Of a DNA stretch of 64,000 nucleotides, positions 22,230 through 34,749 are shown in pieces. Both the position numbers and the translations under genes were made by a program. The stretch comes from Avena insularis (lineage: Eukaryota > Streptophyta > Magnoliopsida > Poales > Poaceae): positions 133,057,711-133,121,710 of the forward strand of contig CM042694.1 of the NCBI GenBank assembly GCA_023614405.1. Reading direction: 5' to 3'. Below the pieces are notes generated by a model. It was not told where the DNA came from. It made no database searches and worked only from the letters and a program-made list of their open reading frames with translations. Each line of letters starts with the position of its first letter. Positions within the stretch are counted from its first letter, which is position 1.

Positions 22230-23050
22230 TAGTTTTCCCTTCTAATTATTTTAACATGTACCTAAGATTTCCCAAACCTCCTTATTTTTTCTCTTGTTTT
22301 TCTAAAAAAAAATGAAAAAGAAAATGTTTTAAACAGAAAAGAGAGAGAAGCCCCTGGAACGACCAGGTTGGCCGACCAAGCTAGCCACCCGGGCCACCTA
22401 ACCTAGCTACCACTTCACATTCGCATTCTTCCCCTCCATCCCGTGAGCTCTGCCACACCCACCTGCTCGCTCAACCTCTCCCTCCCAACCCTCAACATTC
22501 TTCTTGATGTCCTTCGACAAGGGCAACCGCAATGGCCCATACCCGGAGCTCCTCCACACCGACTTGCCTCTCTCCCTTCTGCACACGACCCTATGGTTTC
22601 CTTCTCCGACAGCTTTGCTCTGTCGTCTCAATGTGAGCCGAAAAATTCCGAACCCAAAACCAAAACCCGAACCCTGAACCCATAAAACCGGAACCCAAAC
22701 CTAAAAAACACGAAATCCAAAATATTGGATGCCTAATCGGGTATCGAAAATGAAAACCCGAAATTATATCAAAAAGTTGGGGTGTTAACTCACGGTACCC
22801 GAGTAGCCCGAAACATCCAAAGTACTAAGAAAAAAGCCCAATACGATACACGCACGGCTCAATACAGCCACACACACTTATAATCCTCCTCAACCTAATA
22901 GAAAGTTGATTGTGTCCAGCAAGACAATTAGCTAACTCATTCTTCGCTAGCTAGCTTGTAGAGAGCACATACAAGAACCAAGTACACAGGCGCTGACGCA
23001 TTTTAGCAAGCACGTAGAGTGCACTGTCTAGAGGGTATTTTCCTGCACTC
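22230..23050. other. Unassigned DNA right of the Helitron-like region
   Basis: It contains an open frame (22443-22685) rich in serine, proline and leucine, and a stretch with AACCC-like phrases near 22650-22720. Neither is recognisable as a gene. Confidence 0.4.
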
Positions 23051-23052
23051 GA

Positions 23053-23649
23053 TCAACACTGTCGTGCAGAAGACCAGCTCGGAACTCCTCCCGCGTATGA
23101 ATTTCTCAGTGGCCGCACAATGAAACATGGCAGGGGACAACAAATTAAGAAAAAAAAGAAATATACAAAGAAGTATCTAGACTGCACAAAGCAAGCAGAA
23201 CCAGATGTTGCTGCCTGTTGCCCTCGCTTGAAGAAATTCAGAGCAGTCAACGGTAAGTCTTGAAGTTCACACGCGGTGGACATGGAGTCGCCCAGCTCGA
23301 TGGCCGTATCGAGGATGACCAGGCCGGAGCACCAGCGGACGGCACAGCGCGTGTGAGGGGCGTTGCGTGGGCGGCCTGCAGCGCGCGTATGGCACTGGCC
23401 GGCTGTGGGAGTCCACGTGTGCCATGGAAGTTCCCTGGAGGGAGAGGGGAAGCTTTCTAAATGGAGATCCTCTAGGTGGTGCCGTGGTGGTCGTAGATGG
23501 AGATGTAGGGGCGGCGGTTGTGCAGGAGGTCGACTGGCTGACTCATGGGAGTCCAGGCCGGTCCTCGTTGGAATCCAGGCCTGTGCGCGGGGAAGCCCAT
23601 GGATAGGGTCGGTGAGAGTGCCCCGGGAAGCAGGGGAGGACAGAGGCAC
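23053..23649 (-). CDS. Hypothetical coding-like frame, possible gene fragment
   Basis: A 198-residue minus-strand frame lies in a GC-rich patch (about 23240-23900) within AT-rich surroundings. The middle (RWCSGLVILDTAIELGD) looks more protein-like than the proline/arginine/histidine-rich start. The tail becomes an aromatic run (YFFVYFFFFLI) from a T-rich tract. No domain is recognised and overlapping frames exist on the other strand. It may be an exon of a captured or dead gene; an intact gene is unlikely. Confidence 0.22.
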   Translation of the reverse strand: MPLSSPASRGTLTDPIHGLPRAQAWIPTRTGLDSHESASRPPAQPPPLHLHLRPPRHHLEDLHLESFPSPSRELPWHTWTPTAGQCHTRAAGRPRNAPHTRCAVRWCSGLVILDTAIELGDSMSTACELQDLPLTALNFFKRGQQAATSGSACFVQSRYFFVYFFFFLICCPLPCFIVRPLRNSYAGGVPSWSSARQC

Positions 23650-24290
23650 GAGCGCCTCGAGCAGGGAGACTTAGAGGAGGCGCGTACCAGCGGAGATAAA
23701 AAAAACCTCAGCCTCCTCTGCTCTGGCCACACGAGCTCAGGTCGGCGCAGCGATGGCGGCTCCATACATCGCCAGACGACGAGGGAGGCAGCGCAGCAAT
23801 TGCCGACCTTGCGACCACGCCAGACCGACCATCCTCCACATCACTAGGGCAGCCCGGCGTCTCTCACTCTCCCTTCTCGCTCTCCTCCTGCTCTGTCCAT
23901 TAGCGACACATCTCTATTTCTCTGTTCCTGCAAGTCAATAATTTTCATCGGCAGAAGCCAGCCGTTGTCGCTCCACCTCTGACCTGTCCTTCCGCGTTGC
24001 CAGACGTGCAGACATGTAGCTGCTTCTCGTGGTCCAGAATCAAAGAATGTATAAAATTGGATGAAGGAAAGGAAGTTTCTAGGATGAGGCTGTTGTCGTC
24101 TCCAAGGCAGGATCTGGAGCTAGGGTGCTCGGATCCGGCACTCCACAACACGAATCGGGCTCTCCATGGCCAAATCGAATGACGCCATTGCCTCCCTTCC
24201 CAGCACAGACAACCAGATCGAACGATGCCGCCACCGACGTAGTAGCTGACCCTCCCGCATATGCCTCGGGAACAGGGTGGTTTGGGGTCG
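23650..24290. other. GC-rich to mixed DNA before the Gypsy remnant
   Basis: Several frames overlap on both strands with no recognisable domain. The change to the AT-rich, Gypsy-like sequence occurs near 24280-24300. Confidence 0.35.
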
Positions 24291-26710
24291 TCTTTATGTT
24301 GAAAATTTTGAAATTGCACTTGTTTTGGTTTCCTATGCTTGTTGCTTTGTGCTTTCATGACTTGTTTCTTTACAAGATTATTTTTCATAGAAAGTAGGTT
24401 AGACTTAAATTTGTTCCATATTTACTTGTTGATACTCTCTTATGTGAGCATCATCGAAATTATCATGCCTATCTTATTGTCTATAAAGAAAGAGCTTTTG
24501 AGAGACAACCCATTATATTTTTACTTTCAGTTTATTTTTGTTTTGTTGTTTCTTAGAAGATATTGCCTCAGTAATAACCTCTCTCTATCTTTTTTGTGTG
24601 GTTTTTGTGCCAAGAATAACCTCCAATGAGAGAGAAATAAGACTTGGGAAAGTTGCTGTCCCGAAACAGATTTTTGTGCTTCACTGAAAAAAAATCGTGA
24701 AAAATCCCTGTATGTCGGTTTGAGCTATAATGTTTTGTGCTTATGCCCCAGGTTTTTATCTAACTTTATTTAGTTTAGCACTTTTCGATTTGATCAACAG
24801 AAGGTCTTCGAAAAATTGCTTTTTACCTGCTGGTCTGTTTTGATAGATTTTTGCCATTATTTGCATTTGCCTCTTAATCTCTTTCTCTTTGAGTAGGAAG
24901 TATCATACTTATAGTGGTATAAAAGGAAGCTTGTTTTGACTGTGACTTAGACTTTATTATGTCATGCTATATGTTGCTTTGACCATATGCTTAGTGATTA
25001 TTGTTGTAGCATGACTTGTTTCAAACAATTGAGATTGCTTAATGTGCCTTGAAAGAATCATGCGTTGTTTTAGCATACAAAAGAACAATATCGTGGTATT
25101 CTCCTTCGATGCTTTATTTGGGTTGACTTGGCACATGCTTACACCATGTTAAGACTATGAACCAGTCACCTTAGCCTCTATGATCATTTAGTTTTTGACT
25201 TGTAATATCACTTTATGCTTTAACTAATAATGTTTTGCCGCTTTGCCTGATTATGGCCATTATTGCTCTCTTAGTTGGTCGCTCTCAGTCTTTTGCTAGT
25301 CTCCACCTGTACCAAGTATGAGTTTCACTCATGCATCCAACCTCCAAGAAAACCAAGTTATTCCAAAGAGTCCATTATAAATTCCTATGCATGGTGTGTT
25401 ACACCATTTCAAGTATATTCATGCTTTTATCTACCTTTCAAATTAAACTTGTTATGTGAAAATTAGTGATTAAAACTCTTACAAACTTGATGGCACACTT
25501 TACTTTCTTGCAATTAGCCTAAGCCATGCCTAATCATGGTGGAAACTTGCAACATAACCATAGTGAGCATTCTATGGAGCATCCTCAATAAAACCTATAC
25601 AAATAGCAAATAAAAATCGCTGAGATGCTCATTGTCTGTTGCCTTGTAATTTTGATATGGGATAGATCCTGTATCATGGGGCAAGGGGTATCCTATTGGT
25701 GGTTCTCTATGATACACATGTACTTACAATGACAAGAACTTACTTGTGACTGAAGTTGAGTAGCACGAGGTTGGGTACTCGTAAGCACGGGGCATGGGAT
25801 TTTCAACTTATAACTTGTAAAGCATATCCTCATATTTGTGTCACTTTAACCTTAATCACTTCAAGATGCTTATGATAGGGGCAACGAGAGCTGAAAGCTA
25901 ATAAGTATCATAATTTTTAGAAGCTCTATATGAAACTTGAATCTCTGCTTCTCTTTGTGAAGGGCCTTTCTTTTTTACTTTTATATTGAGTCTCCATCTT
26001 CTATCTTTATGCACCTATTGAGAGATCATAGTGGTTATTCTTAGTTTAATGTGCATTGTGCCAAAACTTATTGATTGATTCATAACTTTGATATTGCTTG
26101 TCTTAAATTATTTGTATCTAATTACCCTTATGAACTTTGAAGGTGTCCTATGTATTTATGTTTTGCTATACCATGAGGGACAAGCTAAATACTATTCTTA
26201 TTATGTTTTCTATATGTGAAACAAACAAACGTCTTTCAAAGCATTGTTATTCATGATATTTTGTTTGTACCTTTTCATGTTACAACATAGTTGCTATGTC
26301 TTATTGTTAAAACTCTATCTTTCATGCTTATGTTTAGAGTACTTCGATCCCAACTATCAATGTTTTACAAATACCTTGATCAAGATTGTGATGGTGTATG
26401 TCACCTCAAAAATTATTCTTTTTATCACTTACCTACTCGAGGACGAGCAGGAGTTAAGCTTGGAGATGTTGATACGTCGTAAACGTATCTATAATTTTTG
26501 ATGCTCCATGCTTGTTTTATATTAACTTTCTTATGTTTTGTTTACACTTTGAGGTATTTTTATACATTTTCTGAAACTAACCTATTAACAAGATGCCGTA
26601 GTGCCAGTTGGCTGTTTTATGCTATTTTTGGTTTCAGAAAAGCCATAAAAGAAATATTCTTGGAATTGGATGAAACAAAAGCTAAAGTTCCTATTTTCCT
26701 GACACGACAC

Positions 26711-27210
26711 TGACATGGTTATACCCTACGGGTACGTAACTTCAGCATACCTAGTCCAGCCCAAGGAAGGCCCATGACAGACATACGCTGGCCCATGAAG
26801 ATTTTCGGGTGGCCAATGCCCATGACGCCTTCGATCCTTGGAGAGCAAGACTAGCGGAGATAGGAAATTTAAAGGGGTAAAACCCTAGAACTTGTAACCG
26901 ACTAGGACTACGTCCGGGACCTGCCTAAGTCTATATAAAGGCCAGGAGGGCACGTCCTAGATCGACCAGACTCATACTTTCGCACACGCATCCATGCCAG
27001 ATCGAATCTGCGCACCCTGTAACCTTCGGTTCCGCCGTAATCAAAGAGCAGACAAGCAGGAGTAGGGTTTTCCCTCCGGGGGCCTGAACCTGGGTAAATC
27101 TCGTGTCCCCTGGTTGCTTGTCTGTTAACCGTGCCACGACTTCCAGCATCCCCATCTTCTCCAAAACCCAAGTCCATAACAATGGGCATTGACGAGATTA
27201 AACCTCGTCA
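26711..27210 (+). repeat. 5' LTR of the Tat element (500 bp)
   Basis: It starts TGACATGGTTATACCC and ends AACCTCGTCA. A TATA-like CTATATAAAGG lies near 26931. It matches the 3' LTR with only scattered differences. Confidence 0.95.
26930..26940 (+). promoter_or_regulatory. TATA box in the Tat LTR
   Basis: CTATATAAAGG is present at the same place in both LTRs (also near 39034). This is the expected position for the element promoter. Confidence 0.55.
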
Positions 27211-27212
27211 AT

Positions 27213-27229
27213 TGGCGCCGTCTGTGGGA
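27213..27229 (+). other. Primer binding site of the Tat element
   Basis: TGGCGCCGTCTGTGGGA follows the LTR by two bases. This is the usual primer site of Tat-type plant Gypsy elements. Confidence 0.85.
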
Positions 27230-27348
27230 ATTGGGGCTGCTGATTGTGCGGTCGTGACGGTTCCGACCCGATCGATCTACAACTCCACGGCGACGGAGAA
27301 TCACCTCCTTCGGGCGCTTTCGATTTCACCGCCCACTCGCCGGATACC

Positions 27349-29640
27349 ATGAAGGATTTCGAGCCCGTAGGCGATGGACTCGAAATTGTTCGGAGCTTCG
27401 CCTGTGGGACAACCGGCACCTCCGCCTCGAAGCGGGTGCCCGTGCCGTCAATCAGGCCCGCTTCGTGGGCTCCACACCCCGTGCTACGCACGTCACCATC
27501 AACAGATGAGTTCTACAGCAGCAGCAGCTGCAACTCCGATCTGTGCGATCCACCTTCGGATGAAGGGACCTACGGTTCCGGATCTGAAAGCTGCGGCAGC
27601 AGCCAACCAATCTGCAGGCGCTATCTGTGCGCCGCAGTCATCCAAACCGACGAGGAAACGCCTAACCCCCCGCCCAACCCCAACCCGCAGGATGTAAACG
27701 GCGAAAACGGTGGAAACGCGAAAACGGGAAAACAGGGCCACCTCATCCAACTTAGCAAAGAAGGATGGGTCAAGCACGCCGCCGTCAGCGAGATAGTCCT
27801 ACCTCTGGACTCCTCACGTGACCTACTGATGGCATACCACTACCTCCTCATCGAGGAGCACAAGAAACAAGTCAAGATGCAGGAGACGCTCGACAAACGC
27901 AAGCAAGCAGCCTCCGAGTCCAGTGCGCGACGAGCTGCGCTCTCCGCCAAAGGACCCGGCTCTAGCACAAACGGAAACCAGGAAACAAGCACCACTCGGT
28001 GGAAAACATGGACCAAGGAGCGGCGTGACGTGACCCGAACTCTCCATACATCGTTCATGGATATGGACGCCGACGGCAACATCATCCCGAAGACGCCACA
28101 AGCTGCGATCATGGCAGCCACTGCGTATCTCGCGGCTCACCCACCTCCGGAGGGGGACCCAAAAAGGGCCATGCATAGGTCCGCACTCACCGGACTAGGA
28201 CTAATCGGAGCTGCGCTCCACGAAGACGCCCACGGAGCCGAAGAAGAAAGCTCCGCCAGGCGCGACCGGAGCCCCACTCCCTCATCCGAAGATGAAGAGG
28301 AACACGATCTTCCTCGAAGGAAGAAGAGCTCGCACCGCCATAAACGCGACTACGACGCCAGAGACAAGCTTACACAGCGCAAGATCGACAAAGCACGCGC
28401 CAAACGCGCATGCTCGTCTGAATCTGAGATGGATGAAGACGAAGGAGAACTCTGCGGGGCTCGATGCTTTAGCAGATCCGTCCGGCGAACACAGATGCCA
28501 CGCAACTTCAAGCTTCCTTCGGATACTCCGAAGTTCAACGGCACGCAAGATCCAAAGTCCGCTCGTGACCATCTCATCGGTCAAGCTTCACGGAGGCAAC
28601 AAAGAAACCGCCATGCAATGCCTTGTGCATCCGACAGCGCATCGGCGCTGGTCCGCTTAGCAGCCTATCATCGATCCATCCGTTGGAGGAGCTCGCTTAT
28701 AGCTTCATCCGAAATTTCAAAGGCACCAGCAAGAGGCCCGCCTCAATGGAAGAGTTGCGAGCCTGCACTCAGAGAACGGGTGAATCTATTCGCTCATACA
28801 TACTACGCTGGTGTACAACCAAGAACTCCGCAGCACACATCTCCGAAGAAAGGGCCATCGACGCCTTCCGGGACGGCGTCAAGCGCCCAGACTTCAAGGA
28901 GGAACTTGGGCGTGTAAAGCCCAAGACACTCGACCACCTCATGGAAATCGCCAATGCTTAAGACGGGCGAAGATTGCATCCAGCGGGCGCAATCAGATGA
29001 AGAGGACGACGTCAAGACGCGAACGCCGCAGCAAGAGGAGATCGCGCGTCTACGAGGACCGCGACGGACCCGACATGGTCGCAGCCGGCTACGCCGACCG
29101 CCGTAACGACAACAGCCGCAACAGCGGAGGATACCGCAGCGGAAACTTCCGCGACAACGGACGACCAACGCAGTCGTGGCAACGCCGCGACCGCGACAAC
29201 GGACCCTCAGCATTCGACAAACTTTCGGGTCCATGCACCATCCACTTCTACATCGACAAACAAGATGGCAAAACGAACGCTAGCCACATGCTTAAGGACT
29301 GCCGCGAGTTCCAGAAACTCAGCGAAGGCATGATGCAGATGAGGCAACAAGCTCCAATTCCTGTGTTCGGAAACGCACCTGCGCCAGGTGAAATAGCACA
29401 CGGAGCTCCTCCACCGCCGCCTATTGGAGGCCCAAATCAACCAGTCGCACCAGCGCAAAACAACGCCGGGGTCGCATACCCCCCACCAAAGGGAGCGCTA
29501 AATATGATCCAGAAGGGACGCCCCACCAACAGGGTGCAGAAGAAAATCACCCGACAAATCAACTTGGCCGTGGCAACTCCGTCTGCAATCCCTGAGTACC
29601 TCAGCGGATCGGAGTCCTGCATCACATTCACTCGCGCGGA
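27349..29640 (+). pseudogene. Tat gag, broken
   Basis: ATG at 27349 opens a frame that runs to 28917. Its first part is low-complexity and charged; the gag core starts around MPRNFKLPSDTPKF (28495-28540) and continues after a frameshift near 28570 as the EELAYSFIRNFKG and ERAIDAFRDGV segments (28690-28880). The basic, glycine- and proline-rich tail lies beyond. Gag would form the particle. At least three frame changes separate the pieces. Confidence 0.85.
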
Positions 29641-29645
29641 TCACC

Positions 29646-30134
29646 TTGCGGATCCCTCGCCCAGGTCATGCTGCCCTGGTGCTGGAGGCGCAGATCGGAG
29701 GCTTCGAGATGAGTCGCGTCTTCATGGACGGCGGCAGCGGCATCAACCTAATGTTCGCAAGCACTCTAGCAGCTATGCGGATCCCGCAATGCAGCCTGGA
29801 ACAATCAGACACAACGTTCCACGGCATTGTCCCAGGGAAGGGCATCTTCCCCCTGGGCAAAATAGGGCTCGACGTCATCTTCGGGAAGCCGGACAACTTT
29901 CGGCAGGAGCGCCTAGAATTTGAAGTGGTGGACTGGCCGTCACAATTCCATGCCATCCTGGGACGTGTAGCATTCGCAAGGTTCCTGGCCGTCCCACACT
30001 ACGCATACCTACTACTCAAGATGCCAGGACCAAGGGGCGTCATCACAGTTCACGGGAGCTTCACCCGATCGGACCAATGCGACAGGGATTTCAACAAATC
30101 TCCCAGTCTTTCGGCATGCAAGACGAGCTTGTAA
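29646..30134 (+). pseudogene. Tat aspartic protease, frame open over the core
   Basis: The frame contains VFMDGGSGINLMFA near 29720-29765, the variant active-site motif common in plant Gypsy elements, and the HAILGRVAFARF flap-side segment near 29950. It would cut the Gag-Pol polyprotein. It is separated from gag by a frame change near 29640 and from RT by one near 30110. Confidence 0.85.
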
Positions 30135-30297
30135 GGCTCCGCGAGGTGACGGACAATGGGCTACCCCCAGTCACAAAGCAGAACGCACCTGACATGTCTT
30201 TCGACTCCACCATCAACACCAAGAAAGTGCAGGTCCATCCAACGGATGCCTCCAAGACGGCGCTGATCGCCAATGACCTCAGCACCGCATAGGAAGG

Positions 30298-31100
30298 CGC
30301 GCTCGTCGAATTCCTCCGTGAGCACTGGGAAATCTTCGCCTGGTGTCCTGCGGACATGCCAGGAGTTCCCAGGGAATTCGCCGAGCACGCACTCAATGTC
30401 TTCCCAGACACCAAGCCAGTCAAGCAGTCCATCCGAAGACTGTCGGAGCCACGAGCCGAAGCTATCGGCAAGGAGATCAACAGATTACTCGCAGCAGACT
30501 TCATCCGGGAAATCAAGGAAAGCGAGTGGCAAACACGGTGATGGTCCCGAAGAAGGACACGGACATCCTGCGGATGTGCGTGGACTTCACGTCACTAAAT
30601 AAACACTGCCCTACGGACCACTTCCCCTTCCTCGGATCGACTCGATCATCGATTCGATTGCGAGTTGTGAGAAACTCTCCTTCCTCGACGCCTACTCAGG
30701 CTATAACCAGATTCGACTCAAGGTCGAAGATCAAGAGAAAACGGCGTTCATCACACCGTTCGGAGTATACTGCTACAACACAATGCCCTTCGGGCTAAAG
30801 AACGCGGGTGCCACGTACCAGCGATGCATGTAGGCCTGCCTCAAGGACCAGATCGGTCGCAACGTCCAAGTCTATGTCGACGACATAGTCATAAAAACCA
30901 AGGAGGCAAGAACACTTATCGACGATCTCCGCGAGACGATAACCTTGATCGCCAGGATCAAGCTCAATCTAGAAAAGTGCGCCAAGGCCCCTCGGTCAGC
31001 TGCTCGGTACTTCATATCTCAACGAGGGATCAAAGCTAACCCGAAGAAAATAAAAGCTATCATGACAATGGAGAATCCGAAAACCTCAAGGCGTTCAGCA
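30298..31100 (+). pseudogene. Tat reverse transcriptase, broken
   Basis: Fragments in three frames cover the RT: VKQSIRRLSEPRAEAIGKE, then LRMCVDFTSLNKHCP (30570-30615), the GYNQIRL and MPFGLKNAGATYQRCM segments (30700-30830), and the catalytic VYVDDIVIK at about 30870-30893. An in-frame stop follows the MPFGLKN block. It makes the DNA copy in a live element. Confidence 0.9.
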
Positions 31101-31693
31101 GCATGGCGATAGCGGCACTAAGCAGGTTCATCACCGCATGGGTGAGAAGGCCCTACCATTTTACCAATGCGAAGGCGCAAGACAAGTTCAGTGGACACCG
31201 AAGCCAACGACGCATTCAAAAGCCTCAGCGGCTCCTTCCACCTCGCCAGTTTGGTCACGCCAAAAGAGCGCGAGCCCTGTTGTACATAGCAGCCACACAC
31301 CGTGGTCAAGATAAAGACGTGGTCGAACGACCCGAAGAAGGCAAGACCCACGGGGTACAACGCCCAATTTACTACCTCAGCGAGGTTCTCACTCCAACAA
31401 AACAGCGGTACCCGCACTACCAGAAGCTGGCCTACGGCGTGTTCATGACGGCTCAACGACTGAGCCACTACTTCCAGGAGCATCAGGTGATGGTCGTCAA
31501 CGAGGCACCCCTAAATAGCATCCTGAATAACCCAGAGGCCACAGGGCGCGTGGCCCTATGGGGCATTGAACTATCACCCCTGGACATCATCTATGAGAAG
31601 CGACACGCAATCAAATCTCAAGTCCTCCCGGACTTCCTGGTGCACTGGATGGAGCTGCAGCTGCCTGACACCCCAGACATGTCGCAGTCCTAG
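31101..31693 (+). pseudogene. Tat RNase H domain (Ty3 type)
   Basis: After the RT, the frame with GVQRPIYYLSEVLTP and RYPHYQKLAYGVFM (31350-31450) is the typical end of a Gypsy RT/RNase H. The start of the domain is damaged. Confidence 0.8.
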
Positions 31694-31696
31694 ACA

Positions 31697-32150
31697 ATGC
31701 ATTTTGACGGCTCCAAACGCGAAGCCGGAGCAGGGGCAGGGGTCATACTGACCTCCCCGCAAGGTGACAAGATGAAGTACGTCCTTCGGATGAAATTCAG
31801 AGCCTCCAACAACGAGGCCGAATACGAAGCCCTCATCCATGGCATGAAGATGGCAAAAATATGTGGCGCAACGCGCCTGGTCATCTACGGTGACTCCAAC
31901 CTTGTCGTACAGCAGACGATGAATGAGTGCGACGCACACGCCAAAAACATGATCGCGTACCGCGCGCTATACAACGCACTCGGAGGAGAATTCGACGGCT
32001 GCGAACTTCGGCACGTTGGAAGAGAGAGCAACGAGGAGGCCGATAGACTCGCCAACATCGGCTCCACTTGTGCAAAGGTACCACCAGGTGTGTTCCTCGA
32101 ACAGATCTGCGTGCCATCCATCAAGCGGAAATTCCCCAAGGGGTCACCCG
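31697..32150 (+). pseudogene. Archaeal-type RNase H of the Tat element
   Basis: The frame has MHFDGSKREAGAGAGV (first acidic residue), NNEAEYEALIHGM (glutamate), YGDSNLVVQQ (aspartate) and ESNEEADRLAN (final aspartate). These are the catalytic residues of the extra RNase H found in Tat elements, and all four are still present. The frame is intact over about 150 residues, unlike the surrounding domains. Confidence 0.9.
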
Positions 32151-32159
32151 AAGAAGCAG

Positions 32160-33451
32160 AACACTGGGCTCGCTACCAAGGTCATGAAGGACCTGAAAAG
32201 TTGGATACCGGTTGCCATGGTCAACCTGATGCAGGTCATGGCGATCGAAACTTGGACACGTCTATATCTCCGCCACGATAAACGGAGAATTGCGGACAGC
32301 CCGACAGATGCCCGACGTATCTCGTCGGTCAAAAGCCTTCATCATCATCAACGGCGAGCTGTACAAACGCAGCATTACGGGCGATTACAACGGTGCGTCA
32401 CCATCAATGACGGCAAGGCCATACTCAAGATATCCACGAGGGCATCTGGCCACCACGCAGTAGCCGCCCTCGCCGCCAAAGCTCTGCGAGGATTCTATCG
32501 CCAACGCCATGAGCGACGCGAAGACATCGTCCGAAGATGCAACGGTGCCAACGGTTCGCCGACAAACCGCACGCACTGGGTCCGAACTTCACCCATACCC
32601 ATAGCTCGCCTTTTGCCCAATGGGGCCTTGACATGATCGCAAACCGCCAAAATCCTCGAAGGAGGACACGTCTTCCTCCGGTCGCAACAAATTCACCAAG
32701 TGGATCAAGCCATGCCCACCAACCGGAAGGGCAAAACCGCCGTCAAATTCTTTGAATCCATTGTCTACAGGTTTGGCATCGCACAAAGATCATCACCGAC
32801 AACAGATCGAACTTCATCTCCGAAGAATTCGGGACTTGCGAAGGCCTCGGGATCAATATCAAGTATGCCTCAGTGGCACACCCGCAAACAAACGGGCAAG
32901 TGGAAAAGGCCAACGGCCTAATCGGCGCCGGCATCAAGAAGCGCCTCATGAGCTCACTCGAGCACAAAGCCGGAAACTGGACGAAAGAGCTGCCGTCTGT
33001 CCTATGGAGCTTACGGACTACGCCAAATAGCTCCACCGGCTACACACCGTTCTTCATGGTGCACGGAGCTGAGGCCGTGCTACCAGCCGAAGTACGCCAC
33101 CAGGCTCCACGAGTCGTCGCTTACAGCGAAGCCGAATCCACGGCTGCACTCGAAGATGCCGTCGACACACTCGATGAAGCACGGGATATAGCAGCAGCTA
33201 TATCAGCGGTGTACCAGCAAAGTCTCCGCAACTACCACAGCCGCCGGCTGCGCCCAAGGTCCTTCGTCGAAGGAGACCTCGTCTTGCGACTTAAGAAAAA
33301 GCGACCGAATAAACTCGAGTCACCATGGGAAGGACCCTACGCCATCACCGAGGTCATCCCAGGTGGCGCCTATCGCCTCAAGCACATGGAGTCTAGAGTC
33401 GCATACTCCAACCCGTGGAACGTCTCGCACCTGCGACGATTCTACCCGTAG
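32160..33451 (+). pseudogene. Tat integrase, broken
   Basis: The zinc-binding part is scattered over several frames (32300-32600). QWGLDMI near 32618 and TDNRSNFIS near 32800 supply the first two acidic sites. The long last frame (32873-33451) starts AHPQTNGQVEKANG with the final glutamate and ends with the GAYRLKHMES and PWNVSHLRRFYP tail. No chromodomain is seen, as expected for Tat. Confidence 0.88.
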
Positions 33452-34749
33452 CAACCTACCCTCCTTTTACTTTCAATAAGGCTTCCAGCCAAGGCTACTC
33501 AGCCGAACCATGTACCTCCTCCATTACGATACAAATACAGCTAAGTGTCTCGCCCCCAACCTTCGGTTGACTATTTCTCTGCAACTTTATTACATGCTAC
33601 AAACGCACTCGGGGCTCCCCACCTCACGCATTTCATCGACCGAGGACAAAACGTACACCGAGTAGCTGGCCACGCCGTGCAAACGAAAGGACACGATTAA
33701 ATCAAAGCACTACGTGCTCGCAAACAAGCAAACCTTTACAACAAAGGGCACATACACGCCCAGCCGCAATATACAAATTTTACATCTATCTGTTTATTTT
33801 CAGGTCCTACCTATTCTGAAGAATAACCTGAGCACGCTGCTCAAACAAATCTACAATCTGTTCGGCATACTGCCTTACAGCCAGTAATGCGACGATATTC
33901 CACTCGCCACCATCTGGTCGAGGAGGTGGCCCACCGCCACAGCAGCCAAATCTACATCAGGCGGTGCACCTCACAAGAGACAAGGCAGCCTTCACCTCGC
34001 GACGAGCTGCTGCCGCACCAGCTCCTTGACATTGCCGCACTTCAAACTTCGCCAAGACCTGCAAGGGTCGTTGGCACAGCATCCAACGGAAACATGACGT
34101 GCAACACCGAGGAAAGCGATGTCTGCACCTGGCGGAGCACCCGTGAAACCTGGTAGACACGATCCTGCACCATCGCCAGAACTATGGCGCGATCACGATC
34201 CATCCAGAAGAAGCCGCCGGCCTCCATGTCCTGTTGAGTCAAGCAATTGACTCGAACAGCAATACGCTCCTTTTCTTCCTCGAGCAAGATTGGCACCGCG
34301 ACAACCGCACAAAACAAGAGTAAGGCCAGGCTCACCCAAGAACTAAGCTACAGCCCGAAGAAGGATCAACTTACATTGCAGCTTCTCGACAGCCGACCCA
34401 GCTCCGCCATCAAATACCTCTATGGCTGCACCACGGTCTGCTTTGGATTTCCAAACGCCGGTCACAGAACCCAAGCAAATCTCTCTCCAAGCTGCGCACG
34501 CGATCTCGAAGAAACGCGAGCTGCGAGGAATCATCCAATGATACTCGCAAGGGCCTTTCGGATGATGTGTCAACTGGTCAAGACCAAGGAACCTATAGCA
34601 GCGAAAAAAGAAGGCACACGACATTCAGCCAAGGATAGAGCACAACTCGAGGAATTCATTAGTATATAAAGGCCACGTGGCACAAGGATGGTACTACAAA
34701 AGATATTCACAACAAAAATAGACTACAAGCTACCCTACGTCTACTATGC
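33452..34749 (+). other. Tat spacer after integrase
   Basis: Non-coding spacer between integrase and the antisense gene. CAATAAGG near 33473 could serve as a polyadenylation signal. Short frames here show no domain. Confidence 0.6.

Noticed and set aside
22650..22730. Telomere-like AACCC and AAACCT phrases
   Set aside because: Spacing is irregular and no TTTAGGG-type array is present.
26908..27189. Minus frames repeated at 26.9 and 39.0 kb
   Set aside because: They are the antisense of the two Tat LTR copies.
27823..28176. Antisense frames over the Tat gag
   Set aside because: They are shadows of the sense gag codons. Unlike the 34750-37530 region they lack domain similarity.
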